Shown here: positions 54,531 through 62,571 of the stretch, piece after piece
Layout of the letters: each line of letters begins with the position of its first letter
Numbering within the stretch: the stretch's first letter is position 1
Assembly: GCA_051879315.1 (NCBI GenBank)
Contig: JBJELW010000060.1
Location: 1-64,000 of the forward strand
DNA: 64,000 bases
Direction of reading: 5' to 3'
Source: Roseburia_C sp051879315
GTDB lineage: Bacteria > Bacillota > Clostridia > Lachnospirales > Lachnospiraceae
The notes under the pieces: generated by a model
What the model was told of the DNA's origin: nothing
What the model saw: the letters and a program-made list of their open reading frames with translations, nothing else
The model's database searches: none
Program-made: the position numbers and the translations under genes

Positions 54531-56654
54531 CTAATTTCCAGCCTGAGAATATGCGGCTGCCAGTGAATCTTTCATGTGATCACTGGTGGGTGCCTGTATC
54601 AGGCTGCTTTTTCTTGCTCCCAATCCCTTAAGTACGATGTCAATGTCCCTCATGGCAGTGGCTTCTTCCTTAATCTTATAATCCTTTACACTGTCTCCAA
54701 GCATGAAAAAATCACCATCCCATGAAGCCACACCACCTTGGGGTGATAACATGACCATTCTGTCAAATAAATACTCCGCCATTTCACTACGGGTATTCTG
54801 CTTATTTGCATTGGCTCCGGTCTTATCACCAATCTTTTCGTGTGCAAAACTTCCAAGCTTTCTGGCACCTCCATAGGCACTTACTAACAGTTTTCCTCCT
54901 GCCCCCACCACAGTGGTAATTCCGGCAGTTACCGCTCCTGCAATGGAAATCGCCGCATTTACAATTTTTGCGCAATTAACACCAATGCTCTCTGCATCAG
55001 CTTTCCATGACTTACTCATCTTTTTATCTGCCTGATCCAATGCCCTGTACTGATTCATAAGCTGTAAAGCCTTCATGGAACGCATTTTTCGTTTGTAGTC
55101 TTCTGGTTTTCCCTGATATGTACTTTCGTGTTTGCTTTTTCTCAACTCAGCAATACGAGTTGAAATGTTCTTTTCTGCATCCGCAAAATCAGCTTTATTA
55201 CTTTTGACTTTAAAATGATCCCAAAAACGTTCCGAAAGGCTTTTCTTTTCTGTGGCTGCTCCTTGTGCACTGGCATTTCCTACAGCATTTCCTACAGCAT
55301 TTCCTGCAGCATTTCCTGCAGCACTTCCTGCAGCACTTGGCGTAGTTCCTGCCTGCGTCACCATCTGATCATGTACTGTTTTTAATAGTTCACGACGCTT
55401 GGCATCAATCTTGTCGTCCCCATCCACGCCTTCAATATCATAAAACGCAGAATGCTTCTTTGTCTCCTCATCACCGGAATCGGCATACTTTTTCCGTTTG
55501 TTCTCAATCACCAGCCAAAGTCTCTTTTTCTCATCCTGCACAGCCCTTTGCTGCATGCGATGCTCGCACAAATTTGCAGTATTTACCCCAATCTGCAATC
55601 CGCTGGTCATAATAGAAAAAACATCCCCCAGAATCGGTACGCTCTCAATAAAGCCGCCCACAAATCCAAGGCCACTGTCCAGCATACTCACAAGGTTTCC
55701 CATGATTTCACGCGCATTCAACCAACTTTCCTGATTATCAACAATTCCCTTTTTGTCGTGCTTGACAGCCTTCGAAATACCGCGGAACACTTGTATGGCC
55801 GATGTCGCTACACTGATAATTCCAAGTATACTACTAAGCGTATCCGACGTATCTTTCACGCCACCGATATACTTTACCGCTTTTTTCTGTTCGTCTTTAA
55901 ACTCCCCGGTATGTTCTCCCAGCGACTTCACGAAATCCATTCCGTTTGAAATCACATCCAGCGCGCTTCCGCCCCACTCTTGAACCGATGATGCCAAATC
56001 AGCCTTTTCATCATGGCTCGCCTTTATCTCTTCGTGAGCAACCGCAGCATCTCTTCTTTTTTGGATATCACTCTTTACTGTTTCATCTTCATCCGGATCT
56101 TCTAAGGTTTTGTCCTCCTTGCTCAGCTCGCCTGCATGTTGAATAACTTTTATAAGAACGCTTCCCTGGTAGCTCTTTAGTATGTCGTGATGTTCTGCGT
56201 TTTTTTCTACCTTTTGTTCCGCTAATTGCATATTTTGTTCCGCTAATTGCATATCGGAATCACATTTTTTCTTCTTCTTCTCCATATTGGTATGATGTTT
56301 TTTCGTATTGTTTCCCGATTCCGATGTGGGCATCGCAGCATACTCTGCATACGTTTGATCCAAATCCGCCTTCGTCCTTTTCAGTTCTTCCAGCTGTTGT
56401 CTCTTATTATGTGTATTAGTCGCTCCTGCCAACTTCTCTGCCTGACTTGCCAGCGTGGAATATTTTTTCCCTAATGTATAGTAATGAGGACGATGTGTGG
56501 TATGAGAGGGAGGGGTTTCGCTCTGCCGCTGTGTATCCTCCGCCTGCGCTGACGCCGACTGAACAGCAGACGTCTGTTCACCAGTTGCCTGCCCTTTTCT
56601 TCTCTTGGGACGACTAACTAAACCTCCGTCTTTTTTTGTCGTTTCGTTTCCCAT
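54531..56654 (-). CDS. 707-residue protein with coiled coils and hydrophobic segments, possible CIS cargo or tape measure
   Basis: Not matched to a family. Charged and Ser/Thr/Gln-rich first 60 residues, long helices near 60-190 (repeated NMQLAEQ), a hydrophobic stretch near 333-360 (FVGGFIESVPILGDVFSIMT), an Ala/Gly/Asn repeat (near 438-462), more helices, and a second hydrophobic stretch near 562-590 (AISIAGAVTAGITTVVGAGG). No signal peptide. Helix-hydrophobic layouts fit either a tape measure, whose usual CIS place is next to the AAA gene, or a pore-type cargo. The small acidic protein downstream favours cargo. The ribosome site is AAAGGAGG. Confidence 0.5.
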   Translation of the reverse strand: MGNETTKKDGGLVSRPKRRKGQATGEQTSAVQSASAQAEDTQRQSETPPSHTTHRPHYYTLGKKYSTLASQAEKLAGATNTHNKRQQLEELKRTKADLDQTYAEYAAMPTSESGNNTKKHHTNMEKKKKKCDSDMQLAEQNMQLAEQKVEKNAEHHDILKSYQGSVLIKVIQHAGELSKEDKTLEDPDEDETVKSDIQKRRDAAVAHEEIKASHDEKADLASSVQEWGGSALDVISNGMDFVKSLGEHTGEFKDEQKKAVKYIGGVKDTSDTLSSILGIISVATSAIQVFRGISKAVKHDKKGIVDNQESWLNAREIMGNLVSMLDSGLGFVGGFIESVPILGDVFSIMTSGLQIGVNTANLCEHRMQQRAVQDEKKRLWLVIENKRKKYADSGDEETKKHSAFYDIEGVDGDDKIDAKRRELLKTVHDQMVTQAGTTPSAAGSAAGNAAGNAVGNAVGNASAQGAATEKKSLSERFWDHFKVKSNKADFADAEKNISTRIAELRKSKHESTYQGKPEDYKRKMRSMKALQLMNQYRALDQADKKMSKSWKADAESIGVNCAKIVNAAISIAGAVTAGITTVVGAGGKLLVSAYGGARKLGSFAHEKIGDKTGANANKQNTRSEMAEYLFDRMVMLSPQGGVASWDGDFFMLGDSVKDYKIKEEATAMRDIDIVLKGLGARKSSLIQAPTSDHMKDSLAAAYSQAGN
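55273..55336. repeat. 12-bp tandem repeats in the 707-residue gene
   Basis: About five units related to CATTTCCTACAG/CATTTCCTGCAG encode AAGN and AVGN tetrapeptides on the minus strand. The array is in frame and probably length-variable. Confidence 0.75.
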
Positions 56655-56677
56655 ACGCTATTCCTCCTTTGTCATTT

Positions 56678-56757
56678 GACACGAGGTGTCACCGCAGGTG
56701 ACGTTTACGCCCCCAAAGGTCGCTTTGCGCTGCTTTGGGGACAAACCTTGTGTCGGT
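56678..56757. repeat. Palindromic repeat, family B, full copy
   Basis: Outer arms GACACGAGGT and ACCTTGTGTC (one mismatch) enclose GTCACC-GCA-GGTGAC and CCCCAAAG...CTTTGGGG hairpins. It fills most of the 131-base gap between the TetR gene and the 707-residue gene. Its core, GTCACCGCAGGTGACG, recurs in part at 61171-61192 and 62409-62447, each time shortly upstream of a minus-strand gene. Confidence 0.65.
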
Positions 56758-56785
56758 CTTCATATTCGACTTAGCACTATCATAT

Positions 56786-57391
56786 TTATTCTGTCTGAAT
56801 TCCCGACTTCGCTTTCGGGTTATATTTCTCAATAAAGAGTACCAGAGCCTCTTTCAGCACTTCTATCTGGGATTTCAGATAGAACTCGTCCTCGAACAAT
56901 GTGTAATGTACGCAGGCTCGAACGAGAATGAAAATCAGTGGTGTCAGCTTTTGATAGGGAATACCCAGCTTACCTTCTAAGCTTTTTGCGTATTCGGTAT
57001 ATCGTCTGTCAACACCTGCAAAGAATTTCTGACCATATTCTCTGTATTTCGGATGGGTATACACCTGATACATCAGCCTGTACTTCTTTCCGTGTTTTTC
57101 TGCCGTCCAATAAGGGATCTCGTCAATAAACTTCCACAGTTCCTCAACATCTGTGGGGGCCTTCGCCATAAAATCCTGCTCCACTTTGCTCATACAGTAT
57201 TCGGTGGACTGGATGATCAGATCATCTAAATCCTTGAAATAGGTATAAATCATGGATGTGTTATATCCGCAATACTTAGCCACTCCTCGAATACCGGTGC
57301 CGTGCAAACCCAAATCAGCAAAACCGTTATAGCACTTTTCCATAATCTCAATTTTCTTGGCATTCCATTGTTCTTCTGTATAATTCGCCAT
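56786..57391 (-). CDS. TetR-family regulator embedded in the CIS locus
   Basis: 201 residues. The N-terminal HTH (residues about 28-50: GTGIRGVAKYCGYNTSMIYT, then YFKDLDDLI) is typical of TetR repressors. The C-terminal ligand domain is of unknown specificity. It has its own promoter with an extended -10 directly behind the first AAA gene and an operator-like sequence after it. It may repress itself and the downstream genes. Confidence 0.85.
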   Translation of the reverse strand: MANYTEEQWNAKKIEIMEKCYNGFADLGLHGTGIRGVAKYCGYNTSMIYTYFKDLDDLIIQSTEYCMSKVEQDFMAKAPTDVEELWKFIDEIPYWTAEKHGKKYRLMYQVYTHPKYREYGQKFFAGVDRRYTEYAKSLEGKLGIPYQKLTPLIFILVRACVHYTLFEDEFYLKSQIEVLKEALVLFIEKYNPKAKSGIQTE

Positions 57392-57410
57392 CTAGTCGCC
57401 CCTTTTATTT

Positions 57411-57426
57411 AAAACGTTCGTTCTGA
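57411..57426. promoter_or_regulatory. Candidate TetR operator
   Basis: AAAACGTTCGTTCTGA lies between the -10 box and the ribosome site of the TetR gene. It contains the palindrome AACGTT and a repeated CGTT. Position suggests autoregulation; symmetry is imperfect. Confidence 0.35.
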
Positions 57427-57432
57427 ATAAAT

Positions 57433-57460
57433 AGTATAACATATATCTAGTAAATTGCAA
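57433..57460 (-). promoter_or_regulatory. Promoter of the embedded TetR gene
   Basis: TTGCAA at 57460-57455, a 16-base spacer and TATACT at 57438-57433, with TG one base upstream of the -10 (extended -10, TGTTATACT). It overlaps the end of the upstream AAA gene. Confidence 0.6.
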
Positions 57461-59678
57461 TAGAGTTTTCTTCCTTTTCCATCAGACTGTAGTAAATACC
57501 AAAATCGCTGGCAATCATGTTCTTTCCAGTCTTTTTCATCTCTCGTTTGATGGTTTTTAAAATATGTATCATCTTGAGTTCGCTGTTGTCCCCCGCCGCC
57601 AGGAATGCGGCTCCCACTGCGATGTTTTTTATCTGACTTCCGGACAATACAAATTCCTCTGCAAGATACGGATAATCCAGTTCCTCCTTTGGCAGTTCCT
57701 CCGGAAACACCTTCTGCCATATTTCCAGTCTGCGCCGCTCATCCGGGAAGGGAAATTCCACAATAAACTGAAATCTTCTGCAAAATGCCTGGTCGAAGTT
57801 CTGAAGCAGATTGGTGGCCAGAATAATGATTCCCTGATATTCCTCCAGCTTCTGCAATAAGAAAGCGGTGCTGGCATTGGCATATTTATCCTGGGAATCC
57901 TTCACCTCGGAGCGCTTTCCAAACAATGCATCCGCCTCGTCAAAAAACAGGATGCTCTGGCTTTTCGCCCCTTGTTCAAAGATGTTTCCCAGCTTTTTTT
58001 CGGATTCTCCCACATATTTGGAAAGAACCGATGCCATATCCACACGGTACAGTTCCAGATTCAGGCGATTGGCAATGGCCTGAGCACCCATGGTCTTACC
58101 GGTTCCGGGCGGTCCGTAAAAAATCATGGACACACCTTTACCATACGCCATCTTCTTGTCAAACCCCCAGCTGTCAAACACCTGGTGATGATATTCCACC
58201 ATGTTGCAGGCATCCAGCAACAATTTTTTCTGGCTGTCCTGCAGAACCAGATCATCCATGGTGTACTGGGCCGGAACACGCACCGCATCCTTGCCCAGAC
58301 TATGCACCAGCTGCCGCTGGCAGCCCTGGTAAAGTCTTTTTTCCAGCTGTTCTTCCTTGCCATTCAGCACCATGGTCAATTCCGTTTCCTGTACTACACG
58401 GGCAATGGCTCCCGGTGGCAGCTGATAGGTTCTGGCCAGCCGTCCCCTGTCTATCTTTTTCTGCAGTCCGCTTTTCTTCAGATAATGTGTCCACAGGATT
58501 TCCCTTTCTTCCACATCCGGCAGTTCCAACGCCAGCTCCATGCAACTCATCTCTCCTGTCCGGATGGACTCCTGCCAGTGTTGTTCCGAAGTAAACATGG
58601 GAACCAGGTGTGTATCCTTCAGACAATTCAGCAATTCTTCCACTGCAGCATTGTGATCGATGCTTTCCGGTTCCTGTTTTCCCTCTTCATTTAATTCCAC
58701 ACCTGCAATGCACACCACAGCATCACCCTTCAGCGCTGCCTCTCTGGCCAGCCGGTTTACGGACCGGCGAAGGTCCTCCCCCAGTTCCAGGAATTTTGTT
58801 GCATCCACCATTAAAAGGGGACGTTTCAACTTTTTACACAGATGCCGTATCAAAAATTTCTTACCGCTGTCCCGCACTCCTGACAAGAACAAAAACCCTT
58901 TTTCTCCGGCTGTCCGATACATTTTTTCCAGACAAACCAGCTTGTCCTTATATATCAACATGGGTTCCAGCTCTTCGGAGGGCAGGTAACAGATAACCGC
59001 CGCCTCCAGCACTTTGTCATTGCTGTCCATATCATATATGAATCGCACAATTCGCTCATCTATTTTCAGGGCGCAGGACAAGATTCCTTCTCTTCCTCCC
59101 ATTTCCCTGCCATTTTCCTGTTTTACCACAAAAAAGTGTTCCAGTTTCTCCCAGTGACTCAGCACCTGCTGCTGCAGCCTGTACCGCTGTCTTTCATCCA
59201 ATGTATACATGCGGATGCACTGGTCTATGGTGACTGTCTTCTTATTAAAATCATCCTGTAAGAGACAGTAAACCCGTTCAAACTGCTGATCGATCTCTAT
59301 CATAAATGCCATACAGAACAGATACCATTCAAATGCATCAAACCGAAAAATACGATAAAGATACTCCATGGTAACCATTCCGCCGCTCTCTATGAAGCTC
59401 GCACTTTTCGCATGCATCTGTTCCATCTGTTCCAAAAGAGCATTTCTCTCCCGCTCATATGCATCGCTTTCCATGGGTTCAAACTGCTTTTGGCACAATT
59501 CTGCCAGTTCCTTTTTAAACAGAGCTTTCCCCTTGATCAAAGCGATCTCGCCCTGGGGAGACACATCCACAGCCGCACGGGCATAAAGCTGTACCCACTG
59601 TTTTCCCCAGTCGGCCAGTTCCTTAAAATAATCTTCCGTTGTATCATAGGTCATGTTATCTTTCTGTAATTCGGCCAT
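57447..59678 (-). CDS. CIS AAA+ ATPase 1 (Afp15-like)
   Basis: 743 residues with the same two-module plan as the second AAA protein. The N-terminal 230 residues are helical. A degenerate AAA follows with FLFLSGVRDSGKKFLIRH near 262, whose P-loop lacks the Ser/Thr. The active AAA has FYGPPGTGKT near 519, SILFFDEADALFGKRSEVKD near 575 and NLLQNFDQAFCRRF. It starts directly at the end of the 275-residue gene (GAGGAATAAGG before ATG). Two diverged copies in one locus may act as a pair or serve different substrates. Confidence 0.88.
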   Translation of the reverse strand: MAELQKDNMTYDTTEDYFKELADWGKQWVQLYARAAVDVSPQGEIALIKGKALFKKELAELCQKQFEPMESDAYERERNALLEQMEQMHAKSASFIESGGMVTMEYLYRIFRFDAFEWYLFCMAFMIEIDQQFERVYCLLQDDFNKKTVTIDQCIRMYTLDERQRYRLQQQVLSHWEKLEHFFVVKQENGREMGGREGILSCALKIDERIVRFIYDMDSNDKVLEAAVICYLPSEELEPMLIYKDKLVCLEKMYRTAGEKGFLFLSGVRDSGKKFLIRHLCKKLKRPLLMVDATKFLELGEDLRRSVNRLAREAALKGDAVVCIAGVELNEEGKQEPESIDHNAAVEELLNCLKDTHLVPMFTSEQHWQESIRTGEMSCMELALELPDVEEREILWTHYLKKSGLQKKIDRGRLARTYQLPPGAIARVVQETELTMVLNGKEEQLEKRLYQGCQRQLVHSLGKDAVRVPAQYTMDDLVLQDSQKKLLLDACNMVEYHHQVFDSWGFDKKMAYGKGVSMIFYGPPGTGKTMGAQAIANRLNLELYRVDMASVLSKYVGESEKKLGNIFEQGAKSQSILFFDEADALFGKRSEVKDSQDKYANASTAFLLQKLEEYQGIIILATNLLQNFDQAFCRRFQFIVEFPFPDERRRLEIWQKVFPEELPKEELDYPYLAEEFVLSGSQIKNIAVGAAFLAAGDNSELKMIHILKTIKREMKKTGKNMIASDFGIYYSLMEKEENSIAIY

Positions 59679-59680
59679 CC

Positions 59681-60508
59681 TTATTCCTCATTATTCTCAT
59701 CTTCCGGCATATCATTGAGATTCTCTGCCTCTTGCTGTTTCTCTTTTTCCCGATTCTTATAGTATTCAAACATTTCATGCTTCTGTATATCAAAAGCATA
59801 ATTGATCTTTCTCATAAAATATCTGCTTGCCGCTTCCTTCTTCTGAAGCATGGCTTCTAAGAAATTCTCCTCATAAAGCCCCCGTTTTTGATCCAAACGG
59901 GGTTCCTGCAGCTCATCGGAGTGACCTTCTGCAATCTTTCTTTGAATCTCCTGCTGCAGCTCCTTGCGCTCTTTGCGAATCTCCTGTAACCGGTCCCGTT
60001 CCTTTTTTCTCGCCAAAAACGGCATGGTCTTTTGCAATGCCTCTGCGTTTACTCTGCCATAATAAGGCCGCACGGTATTTTCGCTCCAGGGCTTGGTATC
60101 AGCCTTTTCAAACAACACCGCCGATTCACTCTTTCTCCGTGCCACATAGGCCCGGTTCTGGTTCTGTCCCTTCATCAGACTCTTCATCTGATATTCCTTC
60201 ATTTCCTTCTGATAACGACTGCTCACCGTGTCATAAATGGAAGTTTTAATATTGGCAAAGACAAAACTCCTTTTCCGGTTAGGGTTATAACCCATCTGGA
60301 TCCGGCCGTACAGGTTCTCAGCTTTCATCAGGCGGTCGCACCCAAAGAGATGCCCCACATCCTGATCCTCATAATAGCCTTCAATCTTCGTATGTTTGCT
60401 GAAATGCTCTACGGTAATATGCGTGACAGCGGTAACACGGTCCATAGTCTCCCGGTACTCTGCTTCCCGCAGCTTATCACTGATGCTCTTCTGTACTTCT
60501 TCGTACAC
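59681..60508 (-). CDS. Highly charged helical protein, first gene of the CIS locus
   Basis: 275 residues, not recognised. Almost wholly helical and rich in Lys, Glu and Arg, with a coiled-coil-like stretch near 165-260 (KERDRLQEIRKERKELQQEI). A less charged part near 55-85 (DVGHLFGCDRLMKAENLYGR) may be a small domain. The start is GTG 60508, with an ideal AGGAGGTGGGACG before it. It may be a cytoplasmic assembly factor; nothing proves this. Confidence 0.6.
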   Translation of the reverse strand: MYEEVQKSISDKLREAEYRETMDRVTAVTHITVEHFSKHTKIEGYYEDQDVGHLFGCDRLMKAENLYGRIQMGYNPNRKRSFVFANIKTSIYDTVSSRYQKEMKEYQMKSLMKGQNQNRAYVARRKSESAVLFEKADTKPWSENTVRPYYGRVNAEALQKTMPFLARKKERDRLQEIRKERKELQQEIQRKIAEGHSDELQEPRLDQKRGLYEENFLEAMLQKKEAASRYFMRKINYAFDIQKHEMFEYYKNREKEKQQEAENLNDMPEDENNEE

Positions 60509-60563
60509 CGTCCCACCTCCTAAATACTCCCAATTTTGATTATACTAAAACGAAATTAAAAAT

Positions 60564-60592
60564 ATTATACCGCACCAGCCAACAAAAAGTAC
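60564..60592 (-). promoter_or_regulatory. Candidate promoter of the CIS locus
   Basis: A perfect TATAAT at 60569-60564 lies about 56 bases before the first CIS gene. The -35 position (GTACTT, 17 bases upstream) is weak, which suggests that an activator or another sigma factor is needed. A second TATAAT occurs at 60544-60539. Confidence 0.45.
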
Positions 60593-60685
60593 AGTCCAAA
60601 GGGATCTGTGACTTACATCCGGCTCATAAACTCCTCAATGGAGTCCACCTTCGCTGCAAGCTTATGCTGGATCAAAAGCACAGAC

Positions 60686-60710
60686 AAAAATGTGCGCCTT
60701 ACAGCGCACA
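60686..60710 (-). terminator. Terminator between regulator genes and the CIS locus
   Basis: A 7-base-pair stem, TGTGCGC with GCGCACA, loop 6, followed by TTTTT on the minus strand, 23 bases past the zinc-ribbon gene. It separates the right arm from the CIS transcription unit. Confidence 0.8.
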
Positions 60711-60732
60711 AAAAATCTTCCCTTATGTATCA

Positions 60733-61149
60733 TCACTCATCCTGATCCAAAAAGCGCATCTTGCCCTCTTCTTCATCCGGCTGATTGGGTGCATAGCCAA
60801 AGCCCTTGGGATTCCCATTTAACAACCGGAGGCACTTTGGACACAAGGAACCAAAGCTGACCTGTGCTCCACAATGGACACAATAATTTGCCATGATTTG
60901 AGCCTCACTCTGACTGCGGTACTCGATACGCCCCTCCCGGATCCAGCGTTTTACCAGATGTACGGAAATATTAAAATGCTCCGCCACCTGATACTCATTG
61001 ACATTATATTTTCTCACATAATCCCGCACCCTCGCAAACAGTTCCGTCTCCTGACAGGCATTGCACAGCTCTCCTGCATAGGAAGGAGGCAGCACACGTT
61101 TGCACCGCTGGCAGTATTTATATTCTCTCGTATCTCTTGTACATAACAT
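60733..61149 (-). CDS. Zinc-ribbon plus helix-turn-helix protein (YvyF-like)
   Basis: 138 residues. The N-terminal zinc ribbon has YCQRCKRVLPPSY and LCNACQ. A middle HTH (VNEYQVAEHFNISVHLVKRW) resembles flagellar-operon protein YvyF/TIGR03826. A second zinc knuckle is near 98-115 (YCVHCGAQVSFGSLCPKCLR). No flagellar genes are present in the window. It may bind DNA as a regulator. Start ATG 61149 with GGGAG upstream. Confidence 0.65.
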   Translation of the reverse strand: MLCTRDTREYKYCQRCKRVLPPSYAGELCNACQETELFARVRDYVRKYNVNEYQVAEHFNISVHLVKRWIREGRIEYRSQSEAQIMANYCVHCGAQVSFGSLCPKCLRLLNGNPKGFGYAPNQPDEEEGKMRFLDQDE

Positions 61150-61170
61150 ATATCTACTCCCTTTTTTCTT

Positions 61171-61192
61171 TTGGCATGAGATGTCACCGCAG
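61171..61192. repeat. Repeat family B, partial copy
   Basis: TTGGCATGAGATGTCACCGC corresponds to the left part of the element at 56678. It lies 22 bases upstream of the zinc-ribbon start codon. Confidence 0.45.
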
Positions 61193-61206
61193 TTTGGTCT
61201 GCCCCT

Positions 61207-62190
61207 TTAGCTCTTTGTGATCAGATCTTGTAAATATGTGATATACTGCTGTCGCACATTCTCCGGTTCTGCGATGGTCACTTTTCCTCCCAGACCTGCC
61301 AGCCATCCAAAGAACTGATGGCTCAGCGCCACATGGATCCTGGCTCGAAAATGTTCCTCATCCAGTTTCCGCATAGCCACGTCCTGTCCGAAGCGATCGA
61401 TGATGACACCTATCATTTCCTTATCTCCCTGCAGAACCAGGGTTTCTTCCTCCCCGGCAAACATTCCGAAGGTCTTGCGGGAATAAGCCGCAATATCCAG
61501 ATTCTTCATTTTTTCCCCACCGGTTCGCTCCTCATGGGTAAGGGAAATCTGAATCATTTTATCCACACGGAAATGTTTGATTAGATCCGCCTGCTCGTCA
61601 TAGGCAATCATATAATAGTTTTCATCATCCCAAGTCAATATGTAGGGACTCACCTCATAAAAGGCACCATCCCTCCGCGGACGCATCTCCTTTTCCACGG
61701 TCCACTCAAAATACCGGAAGCGGATCTTGGAGTTCTCCGCAATTCCATTGTAAATCATATCCACATTGTAGTAAATACTTTCATTCACCGCCTTGGTGCG
61801 GTTCATCACCATCACCTGACGATTTAACTGCCCGGCCTCGTGGCGGCTGGTGAGATGTTCCAGCTTGTGGATTAGCTCCCTGGATTTTTTCGTGGTGATA
61901 AATTTGGAGGACTGCACCAGATCCACCAGAATCTTAAGCTCTGCCAGTTCAAATTCCCGGCTGGCCAGATAATAGCCTCCACTGCGTCCGCCTATTTTGA
62001 TAATATCCATGCCAAAATCCTGCAGCAAAGCAATATCGTCATAGATGCTTTTCCGCTCAGCCAGAATATCATTTTTTGCCAGATATTCAATAAGATGCTT
62101 CGTGGTGACGGGATGCTGCTCATCCGTATACTCATACAGGTATTTTACAATATACTGCATTTTCAATTTCTGATGATATGACTTTGGCAT
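61207..62190 (-). CDS. WYL-domain transcriptional regulator
   Basis: 327 residues. An N-terminal winged HTH (about 10-75: TTKHLIEYLAKNDILAERKS, then IYDDIALLQDFG) is followed by a WYL ligand domain near 145-215 (RFRYFEWTVEKEMRPRRDGA, VSPYILTWDDENYYMIAYDE, HFRVDKM) and a WCX-like C-terminal extension. Such proteins respond to nucleic-acid or nucleotide ligands, as in DriD and phage-defence regulators. It lies 13 bases after the ferredoxin gene. The target is unknown. Confidence 0.85.
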   Translation of the reverse strand: MPKSYHQKLKMQYIVKYLYEYTDEQHPVTTKHLIEYLAKNDILAERKSIYDDIALLQDFGMDIIKIGGRSGGYYLASREFELAELKILVDLVQSSKFITTKKSRELIHKLEHLTSRHEAGQLNRQVMVMNRTKAVNESIYYNVDMIYNGIAENSKIRFRYFEWTVEKEMRPRRDGAFYEVSPYILTWDDENYYMIAYDEQADLIKHFRVDKMIQISLTHEERTGGEKMKNLDIAAYSRKTFGMFAGEEETLVLQGDKEMIGVIIDRFGQDVAMRKLDEEHFRARIHVALSHQFFGWLAGLGGKVTIAEPENVRQQYITYLQDLITKS

Positions 62191-62203
62191 AACCTACCTC
62201 CCT

Positions 62204-62389
62204 CTACCTTTGTTCAATGGCATTTACCGGACAACCTTCCATGGCATTCACTGCCTCCGGTTCATGCTCCCCGGTAATATCCTCGGAAATGGCACTGGCC
62301 ACTCCTTCCTCTGTCATGTGAAATACTGTCGGGCACAGGGATGCGCACATCCCGCAGCCGATACAATTGTTATTTACCGCAAATCTCAT
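62204..62389 (-). CDS. Small 4Fe-4S ferredoxin
   Basis: 61 residues. CIGCGMCASLCP (residues 9-20) and a distant EGCPVNAIE give the four Cys of one [4Fe-4S] cluster, as in clostridial monocluster ferredoxins. A low-potential electron carrier for fermentative enzymes. ATG 62389 is chosen because GGAGG precedes it. A frame to 62413 would run into a repeat element. Confidence 0.88.
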   Translation of the reverse strand: MRFAVNNNCIGCGMCASLCPTVFHMTEEGVASAISEDITGEHEPEAVNAMEGCPVNAIEQR

Positions 62390-62408
62390 GGCATAACCTC
62401 CATCTTTT

Positions 62409-62447
62409 GGCACCAGGCATCACCGCAGGTGACGGAACCTTGGAGCC
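62409..62447. repeat. Repeat family B, second structured copy
   Basis: GGCACCAGGCATCACCGCAG and GGTGACGG, flanked by outer arms GGCACCAGG and CCTTGGAGCC, lie 20 bases upstream of the ferredoxin start. Core and layout match the copy at 56678. Confidence 0.5.
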
Positions 62448-62514
62448 ATTTTTAATTGTACAATACTATCATACATATTTTTAGGAAAATTATTCATCTA
62501 CAGATTGCGGATAC

Positions 62515-62557
62515 CAAATGTACCGGAGTCCCCGCAACGGTTCCTCCGGTACATTTT
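62515..62557. terminator. Terminator of the GH13 gene
   Basis: A stem of about 11 base pairs, ATGTACCGGAG with CTCCGGTACAT, loop about 15, begins about 15 bases past the stop codon. The U-tract is short on both strands. Confidence 0.65.
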
Positions 62558-62571
62558 CCCTCATCATCCCA

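Noticed and set aside
15851..60508. A prophage
   Set aside because: Sheath, tube and baseplate genes are present but there is no capsid, portal, terminase, integrase, holin or lysin. DUF4255, PAAR-like and AAA genes mark a CIS.
15851..60508. A type VI secretion system
   Set aside because: No TssB/TssC split sheath, TssJ/L/M membrane complex or ClpV. Sheath is a single 572-residue protein, and the hub and spike are phage-like.
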